NCBI RefSeq assembly: GCF_014644435.1
Contig: NZ_BMKR01000015.1
Span: 62,001 to 126,000, forward strand
Length of the DNA: 64,000 nucleotides
Source: Paenibacillus albidus
GTDB taxonomy: Bacteria; Bacillota; Bacilli; Paenibacillales; Paenibacillaceae
Reading direction: 5' to 3'
Every line of letters begins with the position of its first letter. Position 1 is the first letter of the stretch. The notes beneath the pieces are model-generated. The model was not told where the DNA came from, ran no database searches, and saw only the letters and a list, made by a program, of their open reading frames with translations. Both the position numbers and the translations under genes were made by a program. Of this stretch, positions 1 through 8,125 are shown one piece after another.

Positions 1-737
1 TTCAAACCGCCTTGCTCAGCAAGTTCCGCAGCCACTTCGTAAGTCTCGGAGATATCTCTGAGACGCACAGATACTGTAAACCGCTCTTCCGGCAAAGCCG
101 CAGAACTCTCAATAAAACCATAGGCGTAATAACAGGGATACACGGATACAGATGTCACATTGATTGAACCGGTGATTGTGAAGGCTTGTTCTCCTGCTGC
201 CTGAAAGCTCTCTCCCTTCAATCTGGGAGCTTCCTCAGTAATCTGTACGCCGTTTAATACACGCTGCCCTTTGAGGAGGATAACGCTGTCCCCGATTGTA
301 TATTGAGGATTCTCCATGAAGAACTGCTTGGAAACAACGATTTCTCCGTCCCGTTCAGGCAATCTGCCTTCCAGAAGTGTTCTTTGATAGGGGGTATTTT
401 CCCATGTACCGGCGTTCAGCTGCACCAAATTCAGATAAGGGCGTTTTGTTCCCGGTAGCTGTAGCGATTGACTTTGGGATTCCAGATAGATTTCTTCCAC
501 CTGCGGGTGGAACTGAATATATTTTAGACGTTCTGCTGTAACTGGCTCTCCAAAGCGGGCATGCCAATCCCCTCTGTCCTTTACAGTCAACTCCCTTTCA
601 TTTAGCCACTGGGAGTAGGTTAATACACCCACGGCACACAGCAAGGCTGCTGCGATCATAATAGCTGTGAAGATAAAAAAACTGCTCCGTTTGTTCGCTT
701 TAAGATGGGCATGGACATATTCGCGGATAATCTTCAT
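1..737 (-). CDS. ABC transporter permease, FtsX/MacB type, N-terminal part (runs off the window)
   Basis: The reading frame is open from the ATG at 737 to the window edge (about 245 codons), so this is the N-terminal part only. It begins MKIIREYVHAHLKANKRSS, has one hydrophobic segment at about residues 20-40, and then a long polar region with no further membrane span. That is the layout of FtsX/MacB permeases, in which a large extracytoplasmic domain follows the first helix. Its start overlaps the stop of the ATPase gene as ATGA (734-737), so the two are probably translationally coupled as one export or peptide-sensing complex. The substrate cannot be told from the sequence. The following transmembrane segments lie outside the window. 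Confidence 0.8.
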   Translation of the reverse strand, partial: MKIIREYVHAHLKANKRSSFFIFTAIMIAAALLCAVGVLTYSQWLNERELTVKDRGDWHARFGEPVTAERLKYIQFHPQVEEIYLESQSQSLQLPGTKRPYLNLVQLNAGTWENTPYQRTLLEGRLPERDGEIVVSKQFFMENPQYTIGDSVILLKGQRVLNGVQITEEAPRLKGESFQAAGEQAFTITGSINVTSVSVYPCYYAYGFIESSAALPEERFTVSVRLRDISETYEVAAELAEQGGL

Positions 738-1417
738 TGTCTGACCGCCTTGTCTGAAATCAAGCGGCCATCTTCAATCGTGAGAATGCGCTCCGCTTCC
801 AGAGCGATTTTCTCATTATGGGTAATGAGCAGAACAGTTTGATTGAATTTCTTATGTGTGAGTTTAAGCAACTCCACCGTTTCATCGGTATTCTTCCTGT
901 CAAGGTTCCCGGTGGGTTCATCCGCAAGCAGCAGTGCCGGCCGGTAGATCAAAGAACGTGCAATGGCCACCCGTTGCTGCTGTCCGCCGGAAAGCTGGAA
1001 AGGCATATGTCCCAGCCGTGTCTCCAGCCCCATTGCGTGAACAATCTCGGTGAACCGTTGCTCGTCGGGTTGTTTGCCGTCCAGCAACAAGGGCAGCACA
1101 ATATTTTTCCTTACATTTAAGGTGGGAATTAGATTATAAAACTGATAGATTAACCCGACTTTTCTTCTTCTAAAGAGCGCCAGTTCCGTTTCGTTAAGCT
1201 GTGATATGTCGCGGTCTTCAATCCGAATCGTACCGCTGGTGGGCCGGTCGACACCTCCCAGCAGATGCAGCAGGGTGGATTTGCCCGAACCCGAAGCACC
1301 AACAATCGCTACAAACTCTCCTTTCTTAACTGTAAGGGTAACTTCGTCAAGGGCTTTAACAATGGTTTGCCCGGAACCATAGGCTTTCGTTAAGTTCTCA
1401 CAATGTAATATTTCCAC
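734..1417 (-). CDS. ABC transporter ATP-binding protein (MacB/BceA-like)
   Basis: Soluble ATPase of about 227 residues that powers the adjacent FtsX-type permease. Walker A GASGSGKST, Q-loop GLIYQFYNL, signature LSGGQQQR, Walker B ALLLADEPTGNLD and the H-loop LLITH are all present. LADEPTGNLD is typical of the MacB/LolD/BceA family. I choose the GTG at 1417 as start because an AAGGAGG sequence lies 10 bases upstream; in-frame ATGs further upstream would add 26 residues with no counterpart in the family. It lies downstream of the histidine kinase (gap about 68 bases) and overlaps the permease. Co-location with a two-component system suggests the kinase controls this transporter. Confidence 0.88.
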   Translation of the reverse strand: MEILHCENLTKAYGSGQTIVKALDEVTLTVKKGEFVAIVGASGSGKSTLLHLLGGVDRPTSGTIRIEDRDISQLNETELALFRRRKVGLIYQFYNLIPTLNVRKNIVLPLLLDGKQPDEQRFTEIVHAMGLETRLGHMPFQLSGGQQQRVAIARSLIYRPALLLADEPTGNLDRKNTDETVELLKLTHKKFNQTVLLITHNEKIALEAERILTIEDGRLISDKAVRQ

Positions 1418-1484
1418 TTTGATTGAACCTCCTTCATTGCCTACTCTACCAATCCTAAATGACATTCTGGTGACATGGCCATAC

Positions 1485-2675
1485 TTAATGTTCATACCAT
1501 TTCACGACAAAACGAGCCCCGCCCTCAGCCCGTTCTTCTGCCCGGATACGGCCATTCTGTTTCTCGATTAGAGATTTGGCCAGAGCGAGCCCGATGCCAA
1601 CGCTGTCTTTACGGGCATTCTTTCCTCTATAGAAACGTTCAAATAAATGCGGAATATCCTCTGGAGCAAAACCTGTTCCCGTATCCTCCACCACGATTTT
1701 GGTATATAACGCGGTTTGCTCATAGGATAGGGTAACGATTCCGCCAGCGGGTGTGTGCTCCGAACAGTTCTTCAGCAAATTCAGCATTGCTTCCGTACTC
1801 CAATGAAAATCACCGAGATAACTTGCAGCAGGAGTCGATTGCAGAATCAAGGTTTGTTTTCTGCGCTCCATGACCTCTACCAGCGGTTCTGCGGCACTAG
1901 TCAACATTGCATACACATCCACCGGATACCGCTGAACCTCCAATGTTCCCGCATCCAGTCTCGACAACGTAAGCAGAGAAGACACCAGCCGTTCCAGACG
2001 ACCCAGTTGATTGTGGATGTTCTCCACATAAAGTCCGTCTTCGCTGTTCCGAATGTTATCTGCCAATAGTTCGGTCATCAGAGATACTGAAGTTAGAGGG
2101 GTCTTGATCTGGTGGGCAATATCGGCCAAATTATCCGCAAGGATTTGCCGCCCTTGTAAGGCTAGCTCCCGGGTTTGCCGTAGTTCAACAACAGTCTTAT
2201 ATAATTCATCCTCAAGAAAAGAATACTCATCTTCTCCAGTCCTCGGAAGAACACGGTCCATGCCCTGATTAATGGAATAGAGATAGGAGGTCAGTCCAGC
2301 TACTCTCGCCTCTCTTTGCTTACCTAATCGGTACATTATTACGGCAATCCCTAAAAATACAACCATCCATATTCCCAGACTTCCAGTAATAATCAACTGA
2401 CGGTTCCTATCATCAAGTAGATGCTCTGTATACCTATACCTATGTAAAAGTTCAGAACCTGCAGACACATCAGCAGTACTGTGGTCATGTATCCCCTGAA
2501 GCAGGACCTGTTCCAGTTCTGGATGACGGCTGTACAGGCTGCCTGTGAATTGAGCGATCTGGGTGTAGCTCACCTTTGAGGCTATCCAGGACATAGCAAT
2601 GCCCATACATAGTCCTGCAATTACGGCGACGACAAAAGCTAGTAATAACAGCTTGATATTTCTTCGTCTATTCAT
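1485..2675 (-). CDS. sensor histidine kinase
   Basis: Membrane kinase of about 396 residues, partner of the response regulator just upstream. Two transmembrane segments (about 10-32 and 95-116) bracket an extracytoplasmic loop of about 60 residues. Then follow a HisKA domain with the phosphorylated His in ADIAHQIKTPLTS and an HATPase domain with the N box LLNLLKNCSEHT, the G1 box EDTGTGFAPEDIPHLFERFYRG and the G2 box GIGLALAKS. The ATG at 2675 overlaps the regulator's stop by 8 bases, which favours this start over an upstream one inside the regulator gene. The sensing loop is longer than that of the intramembrane-sensing BceS kinases, although the gene order resembles the bce type. Confidence 0.88.
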   Translation of the reverse strand: MNRRRNIKLLLLAFVVAVIAGLCMGIAMSWIASKVSYTQIAQFTGSLYSRHPELEQVLLQGIHDHSTADVSAGSELLHRYRYTEHLLDDRNRQLIITGSLGIWMVVFLGIAVIMYRLGKQREARVAGLTSYLYSINQGMDRVLPRTGEDEYSFLEDELYKTVVELRQTRELALQGRQILADNLADIAHQIKTPLTSVSLMTELLADNIRNSEDGLYVENIHNQLGRLERLVSSLLTLSRLDAGTLEVQRYPVDVYAMLTSAAEPLVEVMERRKQTLILQSTPAASYLGDFHWSTEAMLNLLKNCSEHTPAGGIVTLSYEQTALYTKIVVEDTGTGFAPEDIPHLFERFYRGKNARKDSVGIGLALAKSLIEKQNGRIRAEERAEGGARFVVKWYEH

Positions 2676-3351
2676 CAGCTGGTTCCAGCCGGTAACCGAT
2701 GCCCCGGATTGTCTTAATAGAGGATGAAGCCCCAAGCTTTTCCCGCAGCCTCTTCATCATCACGGTCAGCGTGTTATCATTGACAAACGCTCCATCCAGA
2801 TCCCATAACTTCTCCAGCAGCATACTGCGGGTCAATGTCAGACCTTTATTCTGCAGCAGGATTAATAACAGACGGTATTCGCCTGCCGTAACCGGTACTT
2901 CTTGCCTACCACAGAATACCTGTGTTCTGGCCTGGTCAAGCTGCAGGGCTCCGCACGACAATATGTCTGCCGTAGAAGATGCAGCCCCGGCCCGGCGGAG
3001 AACGGCATGGATGCGGGAGAGCAACACCCGGAGCGGAAAGGGTTTCACGATATAATCATCAGCACCCCGGTCCAGGCCCTGTACGATATCACGCTCATCA
3101 TCCCGGACAGTCAGAAAAATAACCGGAATATCAGACCTCTTCTTGACATAAGAACAGAACTCAAAGCCGTTGCCATCCGGAAGATTGCAGTCCAGCAGCA
3201 GCAGATCATAATGAAAGGCCTCAAGCATGGTTTTCGCAGCTTGTACGGTATCCGCGTGTTGTACGTAAAAATTATTTTTTTGTAAAAACACTTGTACGCC
3301 AAAAGCAATGGTCTCATCATCTTCAACAATAAGTATGTATGGTATTCTCAT
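2668..3351 (-). CDS. OmpR-family response regulator
   Basis: About 227 residues. The N-terminal receiver has the acidic pair VEDDE, the phosphoacceptor Asp in LLLDCNLPDGNGF and the Lys in YIVKPF. The C-terminal winged helix ends in TIRGIGYRLEP, typical of OmpR/PhoB regulators. It is the first gene of the regulator-kinase-ATPase-permease cluster and overlaps the kinase. Two in-frame ATGs (3351 and 3366) are possible; neither has a strong ribosome binding site, and I prefer 3351 because MRIPYILIVEDD matches the usual start of the receiver fold. Confidence 0.88.
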   Translation of the reverse strand: MRIPYILIVEDDETIAFGVQVFLQKNNFYVQHADTVQAAKTMLEAFHYDLLLLDCNLPDGNGFEFCSYVKKRSDIPVIFLTVRDDERDIVQGLDRGADDYIVKPFPLRVLLSRIHAVLRRAGAASSTADILSCGALQLDQARTQVFCGRQEVPVTAGEYRLLLILLQNKGLTLTRSMLLEKLWDLDGAFVNDNTLTVMMKRLREKLGASSSIKTIRGIGYRLEPADE

Positions 3352-3366
3352 ACTTACAGTATACAT

Positions 3367-3961
3367 ACTTTTACTTTTCTAAGTAAAATATCCCCATAAC
3401 AAACACAAATCCCCACTCACCTTATAATGAAGGCAGTAGGGATTCATGTGATGATTTCGCTATTCAAGTTAATCATTTCCTCCAGCAACAATCCATATCC
3501 TTGACATGGGTCTTGTTATTCAATTCTTTTCCGTTACTCCCCTTATGCTCCATCAGAGCATTCATCCATGTCCTGCATATGGGGTGATGTCCCGCGTACA
3601 CGATCCTCACGAGTTACGTTGTCACGGACGTTTCTCCTGGAGTGAGCCATCGTATGGGTACGCTTCGCTAACCTTTTTCACTGGAATCACTCTCCTTCTT
3701 GGCAAGCTGCTGCTTGCTTGGAATGGGTGATTAGGAATTCACTCTTTTCACCTGGCAACCCATGCATCTTGTGTTGGGGCTCCCTTGGTGATGTCTTCAT
3801 TGTAACGGATTTCCGTATGCATTTAAACTTTCATAATTCATTGTATCGCAGCTGAAGGCCTGCTCTCCTGCTAATGTCTTCAGCTAATTCCCCCAGCCTT
3901 ATAAATCCTCCTGATTATTGGATTTTGCTGGGGGACCGGGCTTCTTTATTGACCTTTACTG
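3367..3961. other. 595-base intergenic stretch without a convincing gene
   Basis: No frame on either strand codes for a recognisable protein. The longest plus-strand frame (3506-3730) shows no domain and no good ribosome binding site. Base composition differs from the neighbouring genes. A nested inverted repeat at about 3892-3935 (CCCCAGC ... GCTGGGG with AAATCC/GGATTT inside) lies just downstream of the FGE-like gene and may serve as its terminator, but no T-run follows. The remainder could be a decayed mobile element; I see no terminal repeats to support that. Confidence 0.4.
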
Positions 3962-4957
3962 CTATTCTGGCAACAAACGGATCAGCCGTCTGACATTCAT
4001 ATGTTCGGCAATATCCTCCCAAGCCAGCTCCTTACTGTGAATGTCACGATAATACACTGCGGTATTCGGAAGATAGCCGACAAGCGGTCCCATTCCGCCG
4101 CATAACATCCCACCTCCGTCGCCGCCTTTGAGTACATAATCGGAGGGTCCGGCCGCTACTTCATATTGATAAGGATCTCCTGTGAAACAAAGACCAAAGA
4201 AATTCGGCTGCTCCAAATCATAAGGCTCTTGTTCATCCGTTTTCCCCATCTCAACTTCCTCAAAATACCTGAGATTCAGCTCATAATTGAAGCTGTCGCC
4301 CCACGGAAACAAAGTCCGGCAGCCCCCGCCGTAGAGGTATTCCCATTCCTCCTCGGATGGCAGACTGAAGCCTTCCGCCGCCATCTCTTCGAGCAGGCTC
4401 TCATAGGTTGATTCGCTGTTGAACAAAAAAGCTCTTATACCCTCGTCCTGCCGCTTAAGCTTAAACCCATTATACAGCGTGTACTCCGTAATGGAGGACC
4501 CTCTGAATTTCTCCAGCTCCTCCTTATAATGCTCCTCGTCCAGGAGAGCTGGATCATCCAGCGGCAGCTCAATCCAGCCGATTTGGCGGATATGCCGCTC
4601 TACCAGCAGCGGAGGAATAACCGCTTCACGGACCGGGGACATTTGTTCAAGGAGGAAGCCGTCCACATCCTCTATTTGATACTCACTTACGGATTCCAGC
4701 AGATCAGCAGCAGTCCATTCATCCATTCCGTCCTGCCATTGCTCCCAGCCAAGCGTCACCCGCTTCCCCGGCACCACAACAAATTCGCTTCCCTTATACG
4801 CGAAGACACCCGTTGTTAGCCCACGGCCGTAACGTTCAAACTTCTGCAGTCCAAGATATTCAAAACCCAGGGGCAGCTTGTCCGGCAGCTGGCGCAGCAC
4901 CACTTCCTTGTCCGCATCGGTCAATTTGTTCCACACGTCTTGCTGCAGCTTCTCCAT
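3962..4957 (-). CDS. formylglycine-generating-enzyme-like (FGE-sulfatase domain) protein
   Basis: Protein of 331 residues. The C-terminal half contains FSLPSEEEWEYLYGGG followed by LFPWGDSF, which is the signature of the FGE-sulfatase/SUMF1 fold (RLPTEAEWEYAARGG...YPWGD). This fold is used by formylglycine-generating enzymes, EgtB-type enzymes and many non-catalytic proteins. The N-terminal half (about 1-170) is acidic and has no domain I recognise. I see no pair of cysteines equivalent to those of true FGE, so sulfatase activation is unlikely. A GGAGAGGTGG ribosome binding site precedes the ATG at 4957. The gene lies just downstream of the metallophosphoesterase gene (40-base gap) and may be co-transcribed. 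Confidence 0.6.
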   Translation of the reverse strand: MEKLQQDVWNKLTDADKEVVLRQLPDKLPLGFEYLGLQKFERYGRGLTTGVFAYKGSEFVVVPGKRVTLGWEQWQDGMDEWTAADLLESVSEYQIEDVDGFLLEQMSPVREAVIPPLLVERHIRQIGWIELPLDDPALLDEEHYKEELEKFRGSSITEYTLYNGFKLKRQDEGIRAFLFNSESTYESLLEEMAAEGFSLPSEEEWEYLYGGGCRTLFPWGDSFNYELNLRYFEEVEMGKTDEQEPYDLEQPNFFGLCFTGDPYQYEVAAGPSDYVLKGGDGGGMLCGGMGPLVGYLPNTAVYYRDIHSKELAWEDIAEHMNVRRLIRLLPE

Positions 4958-4996
4958 CTCATATCCACCTCTCCATGAATACCTTTGTTACACCGG

Positions 4997-6097
4997 TTAC
5001 TTAAATTTAACGTTGAGCAACACAATTTCGGATCGGCTGCCGATCCGCAGCGGGGGACCCCAGAAGCCGTAGCCGGAGGTGACCACCGAATGCATGGAGC
5101 CTTTGCGCAGATATCCCCAATCATTCTCGAAAATAGCCCCGGTAATCAGGTGCGCAGGAGCAATTTGCCCCCGGTGAGTGTGCCCGGATACCATCAGATC
5201 CACCTTATTCTGCGCGGCAATATCAAGATCATACGGCTGGTGTTCCAGCAGAATGACGGGAATCTCCATATCGGCTTTCTTGATCAGGTCAGCAAGCTCG
5301 GCACGGTCCTTCTCTGTGCGGTCTTTGCGTCCAATCAGCGTCAGCTTGTCCTCTACTTTGATTACCTCGTCATACAACACACTCATGTTGCTCTGTTCCA
5401 GCACATCAATCAGCTTCTGTGTCGGGCCTTCCAGCTTATCATGGTTGCCCAGCGAAGCGTACACACCGTAGGTAGCCTCAATATCCTTAATGATCTCACC
5501 AATACCGCTGTTCACATAGGCATCCAGATTGTCATCGATAAGATCGCCGGGATACAGTACGAGATCGGGTTCCAGCGCATTGATCTCCTTCACCATCCGC
5601 TTGGCATGAGCCGGCCCGGACAGCAGGCCAAAATGCATATCTGCCGCCATCACGATCTTCATCCCGGGCATGCCTTCCACAGGCTTGTCAATCTGAATAT
5701 CATATTCACGGACCACCGGACTGTAGGCATTAAAAGATCCATACGCCAGCAGCGACAGCAACACCACCAGTGTGATCGAACCCGCCCATTTTTGGACACC
5801 GTGCCGCGGCAAGCGGGTCAGTCGCAGCAGCCACATACTCAAATGCACGAGCGGCAGCAGCAACAGCAGCAGCGAAAAGATACCCAGCCAGTAGGAGCCG
5901 ATAATTCCCAGCAAAGAAATACTGGAGAAGAGCCGGCCCAGAATAAACGACAAGGCCAAAAATATCAATGCAATCACATAAAACAACCGGAACCGGGCAG
6001 CCACCACCGGCTTCATCCACCGCCAGCCGCTCCACCCGATATAAAATACAAGGACACCATATACCAGCAAAAAAGCAATTCCTGCCAAAACAAACAT
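4997..6097 (-). CDS. membrane-anchored metallophosphoesterase
   Basis: About 366 residues. Four hydrophobic segments occupy residues 1-130, followed by a calcineurin-like phosphoesterase domain with the metal-binding motifs MAADMHFG, YPGDLIDDN, LGNHDKLEG and SGHTHRGQ. This is the layout of the YkuE/YaeI family, which includes membrane-associated phosphoesterases. Residues for both metals are present, so it should be active. I use the ATG at 6097 because AAAGGAG lies 11 bases upstream; a TTG at 6106 is only 2 bases from that site. It follows the acetyltransferase gene closely (24 bases), suggesting one transcript with the FGE-like gene downstream. Confidence 0.82.
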   Translation of the reverse strand: MFVLAGIAFLLVYGVLVFYIGWSGWRWMKPVVAARFRLFYVIALIFLALSFILGRLFSSISLLGIIGSYWLGIFSLLLLLLPLVHLSMWLLRLTRLPRHGVQKWAGSITLVVLLSLLAYGSFNAYSPVVREYDIQIDKPVEGMPGMKIVMAADMHFGLLSGPAHAKRMVKEINALEPDLVLYPGDLIDDNLDAYVNSGIGEIIKDIEATYGVYASLGNHDKLEGPTQKLIDVLEQSNMSVLYDEVIKVEDKLTLIGRKDRTEKDRAELADLIKKADMEIPVILLEHQPYDLDIAAQNKVDLMVSGHTHRGQIAPAHLITGAIFENDWGYLRKGSMHSVVTSGYGFWGPPLRIGSRSEIVLLNVKFK

Positions 6098-6120
6098 GTT
6101 TAACAAAGCTCCTTTATGTA

Positions 6121-6666
6121 CTAGAGATCATATTCCAGTTGAAGATCGAACGGCTCCATTCTAACATGGTGCAAATGAAGTTCCTCGGCTGGGACACATC
6201 CCATCGCCCGGTAAAATGAATAGGTCTCTTCGGCGGAATGCGAAGAAATATAGAGCTTACGGGCCCCCCAGATGCCGGCCTGCTCCGCACACTTCATGAA
6301 CAGCGTTCTGCCAAGACCCTTATGCCGCACCTCACTGGAGACATGAAGCTGCAGCAGATCCGCATACTGCTTCCTGCTCCCGAACAACTCCCGCAGCAGC
6401 GTAGCAAATGCAACGATTCGGCCGTTATGCAGCGCACAATGTACCATACCTCCGCCCGCGAGGCAAATTCTCCAATCACTGGCTACGATATCCCGTTTCG
6501 TTTGTTGATCCCAGTCATCCGTAAAAGAAGCTGTGACAAGTGTTTTTTGTCCTTCGTTCATACGCCATACCCTATGAACATGTTGTGTTCGTATAAATGA
6601 ATCCAGAAGCTCCTCCTGCAGATCTGCAGGTGTTAAGCTGGCAAACGTAAATTCACTCCCAATCAA
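6121..6666 (-). CDS. GNAT-family N-acetyltransferase
   Basis: About 181 residues. The acetyl-CoA loop is recognisable as VRHKGLGRTLFMKC (family motif RxxGxG/A), followed by ARKLYISSHSAEETYSFYRAMGC, the typical end of the GNAT fold. The acceptor substrate cannot be deduced. I place the start at the TTG at 6666, which has AAAGGAG nine bases upstream; a longer frame to 6828 has no ribosome binding site and runs into the terminator-like hairpin at 6811-6850. It is the first gene of a probable run with the metallophosphoesterase gene. Confidence 0.75.
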   Translation of the reverse strand: MIGSEFTFASLTPADLQEELLDSFIRTQHVHRVWRMNEGQKTLVTASFTDDWDQQTKRDIVASDWRICLAGGGMVHCALHNGRIVAFATLLRELFGSRKQYADLLQLHVSSEVRHKGLGRTLFMKCAEQAGIWGARKLYISSHSAEETYSFYRAMGCVPAEELHLHHVRMEPFDLQLEYDL

Positions 6667-6810
6667 TGGTGAAGGCTCCTTTCCCGCTTCTTTTGTTTTA
6701 ATTGTACACGCCTTCCTGCCCGCAGGCCAAATCCTTTTGAAAAAAGTAGCATGAATTGGATGCACCCGGAGTAGCCCATTCTCCTTTTCTTTAGGATCTT
6801 CTCTAAATAG

Positions 6811-6858
6811 GGGTGTCCCAAAAGCCATGAAATGGCTGCTTGGGACACCCTAGTTTTT
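6811..6858 (+). terminator. terminator-like hairpin
   Basis: Perfect stem GGGTGTCCCA/TGGGACACCC (6811-6820 with 6841-6850) and an inner stem AGCCAT/ATGGCT, followed on the plus strand by TAGTTTTTTG. The T-run makes it a rho-independent terminator on the plus strand. It belongs to a stem family (GTCCCA/TGGGAC) that recurs in this window. Confidence 0.65.
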
Positions 6859-7004
6859 TGAGCCGGATAGACGTGAGCACTTGGTGTGGACAACCGAGGA
6901 TTCCGGCGTTTCCTGCTTCGAGGGATGGAAAAAGTGACCTTCGATAGTCGGGTAACTTTCCCTTGCACACAATCTGCTAAAGCAAGTCACCAATGACCAA
7001 AAAC

Positions 7005-7050
7005 GCAGAGCAGCGATTCTCCGGAAGAATCGCTGCTCTGCTGTCGTTTT
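7005..7050. terminator. long perfect hairpin, probable terminator
   Basis: Sixteen-base perfect stem (7005-7020 with 7026-7041) around the loop CCGGA, with TGTCGTTTT after it on the plus strand and a weaker T-tract on the minus strand. It probably ends transcription from one or both sides. Confidence 0.6.
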
Positions 7051-7072
7051 ACGGTTTTCAAAAACAAAAGAA

Positions 7073-7112
7073 CTGTCACATTCGTAGAAAATTCTACTTA
7101 TGGGACAGCCCC
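7073..7112. terminator. GACTGTC/GACAG family hairpin
   Basis: Stem CTGTCaCA/TGgGACAG around an inner perfect stem GTAGAA/TTCTAC. Same sequence family as the hairpins at 21149, 32293, 34971 and 43557. It lies about 70 bases downstream of the XRE gene's stop (minus strand). Confidence 0.45.
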
Positions 7113-7183
7113 TTATGCCCGGTTATTGAACTATCGTTAACCGTTACTTCAATGAATGGGTCCTCTATCAGCAAGCAGATACG

Positions 7184-7411
7184 TTAATCGATAATGGTGG
7201 TGTTTTCGTCACCTTTGTATTCTAAGATATCTCCAGGCTGACATTCTAAAGCCTTACAAATCGCCTCTAAAGTTGATAATCGAATCGCTTTTGCCTTTCC
7301 ATTTTTCAGTATAGAAAGGTTAGCCATTGTTATTCCAACCCGCTCCGAAAGTTCGGTTACGCTCATTTTTCTTTTAGCCAACATCACATCAATATTGATT
7401 ATAATCGCCAT
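7184..7411 (-). CDS. small XRE/Cro-type HTH regulator (YozG-like)
   Basis: Protein of about 75 residues consisting almost entirely of one helix-turn-helix: residues 15-60 include LSERVGITMANLSILKNGKAKAIRLSTLEAICKALECQPGDIL, the classic Cro/C1 fold. The ATG at 7411 has GAGGTG 6 bases upstream; a GTG three codons earlier overlaps that site and is less likely. It lies 10 bases after a DUF2975 membrane protein gene. DUF2975 proteins are widely encoded beside such small regulators in Firmicutes, and the pair probably works together. The regulated promoter is not known. Confidence 0.8.
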   Translation of the reverse strand: MAIIINIDVMLAKRKMSVTELSERVGITMANLSILKNGKAKAIRLSTLEAICKALECQPGDILEYKGDENTTIID

Positions 7412-7421
7412 TGTTTTCACC

Positions 7422-7904
7422 TCAGACCGTCAAATCATTTTCTGATTTTATATCAATAGCCTCTTTTAAAAGCTTTTGGAGAACAGCAGCAAAAACGGCA
7501 ACCACCATGGAGGCAAAAATCAGAACCATTCCGATTACTATGATACCTGGGGCATCGTCTACCTCCGCCATGAGATAGAAGAGCGGCATGCCTACCACAT
7601 ATAAGCTACTGAATGTGATTGCACAATATTTTATTTTTTTTAAAGCACGTACAGATAATTCCGAGAAAGCTTCTTTCTTGTCAATATAGCCTAAAAGTTT
7701 AAACGCTTGATAGAGAGCAAAATAAAAAGGCAACGCCGTTGCATACAAATCAATGAAAACGAGATATTTCATATACGTATAATCCGGATACAATTCTGCC
7801 GCAAACTCCGCTATCTCAGGCACCAAAAATATGCACATAGCAAGAACTGGGATTCCAATAACAATAACAGCTGCCTTCAAAAAAAGTGTTGTTCCTCGTT
7901 CCAT
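7422..7904 (-). CDS. DUF2975 family membrane protein
   Basis: Protein of 160 residues with four predicted transmembrane segments (about 8-30, 50-70, 90-112, 122-145) and short loops, ending in a charged tail KEAIDIKSENDLTV. The pattern and the neighbouring small XRE regulator match the DUF2975/YozG arrangement. The function of the family is not established; sequestration of the regulator at the membrane is one idea, but nothing here proves it. A GGGGGG ribosome binding site precedes the ATG at 7904. Confidence 0.7.
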   Translation of the reverse strand: MERGTTLFLKAAVIVIGIPVLAMCIFLVPEIAEFAAELYPDYTYMKYLVFIDLYATALPFYFALYQAFKLLGYIDKKEAFSELSVRALKKIKYCAITFSSLYVVGMPLFYLMAEVDDAPGIIVIGMVLIFASMVVAVFAAVLQKLLKEAIDIKSENDLTV

Positions 7905-8059
7905 AAAAAGCCCCCCGCTTATTCTTAAATTTAATTTGAATTTACCACATCATTTATCGTTTTGCAATAAAAAAATATCCTAAATAGATATATTATTGTT
8001 GTTATATAGATATTCTTTTTGAGTATTGAAAGAGCTCGGACTGCTTTCTTCAAAACATA

Positions 8060-8106
8060 AAAACGCAGTAGCCTACTGATAACACAGGCTGCTGCGTTTT
8101 TTATTA
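8060..8106. terminator. bidirectional terminator
   Basis: Stem AAAACGCAGTAGCCT/AGGCTGCTGCGTTTT (8060-8074 with 8086-8100, one mismatch) followed by TTTTATT on the plus strand and preceded by an A-tract. On the minus strand it lies about 20 bases downstream of the large NEAT/SLH gene and should end that transcript. Confidence 0.75.
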
Positions 8107-8125
8107 TTATCGCTCAAGTTATTGC

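Larger units (their letters stand above)
6667..7183. other. 517-base intergenic stretch rich in hairpins
   Basis: No gene is evident. The stretch holds three strong inverted repeats, annotated separately (6811-6850, 7005-7041, 7073-7108). Between them, 6860-6990 shows no recognisable feature. The density of hairpins suggests several transcripts ending here: those of the DUF2975/XRE pair arriving on the minus strand, and perhaps an RNA of unknown start on the plus strand. Confidence 0.5.

Noticed and set aside
3506..3730. 74-codon plus-strand frame in the first large gap
   Set aside because: No ribosome binding site, low-quality codon pattern and no recognisable domain.
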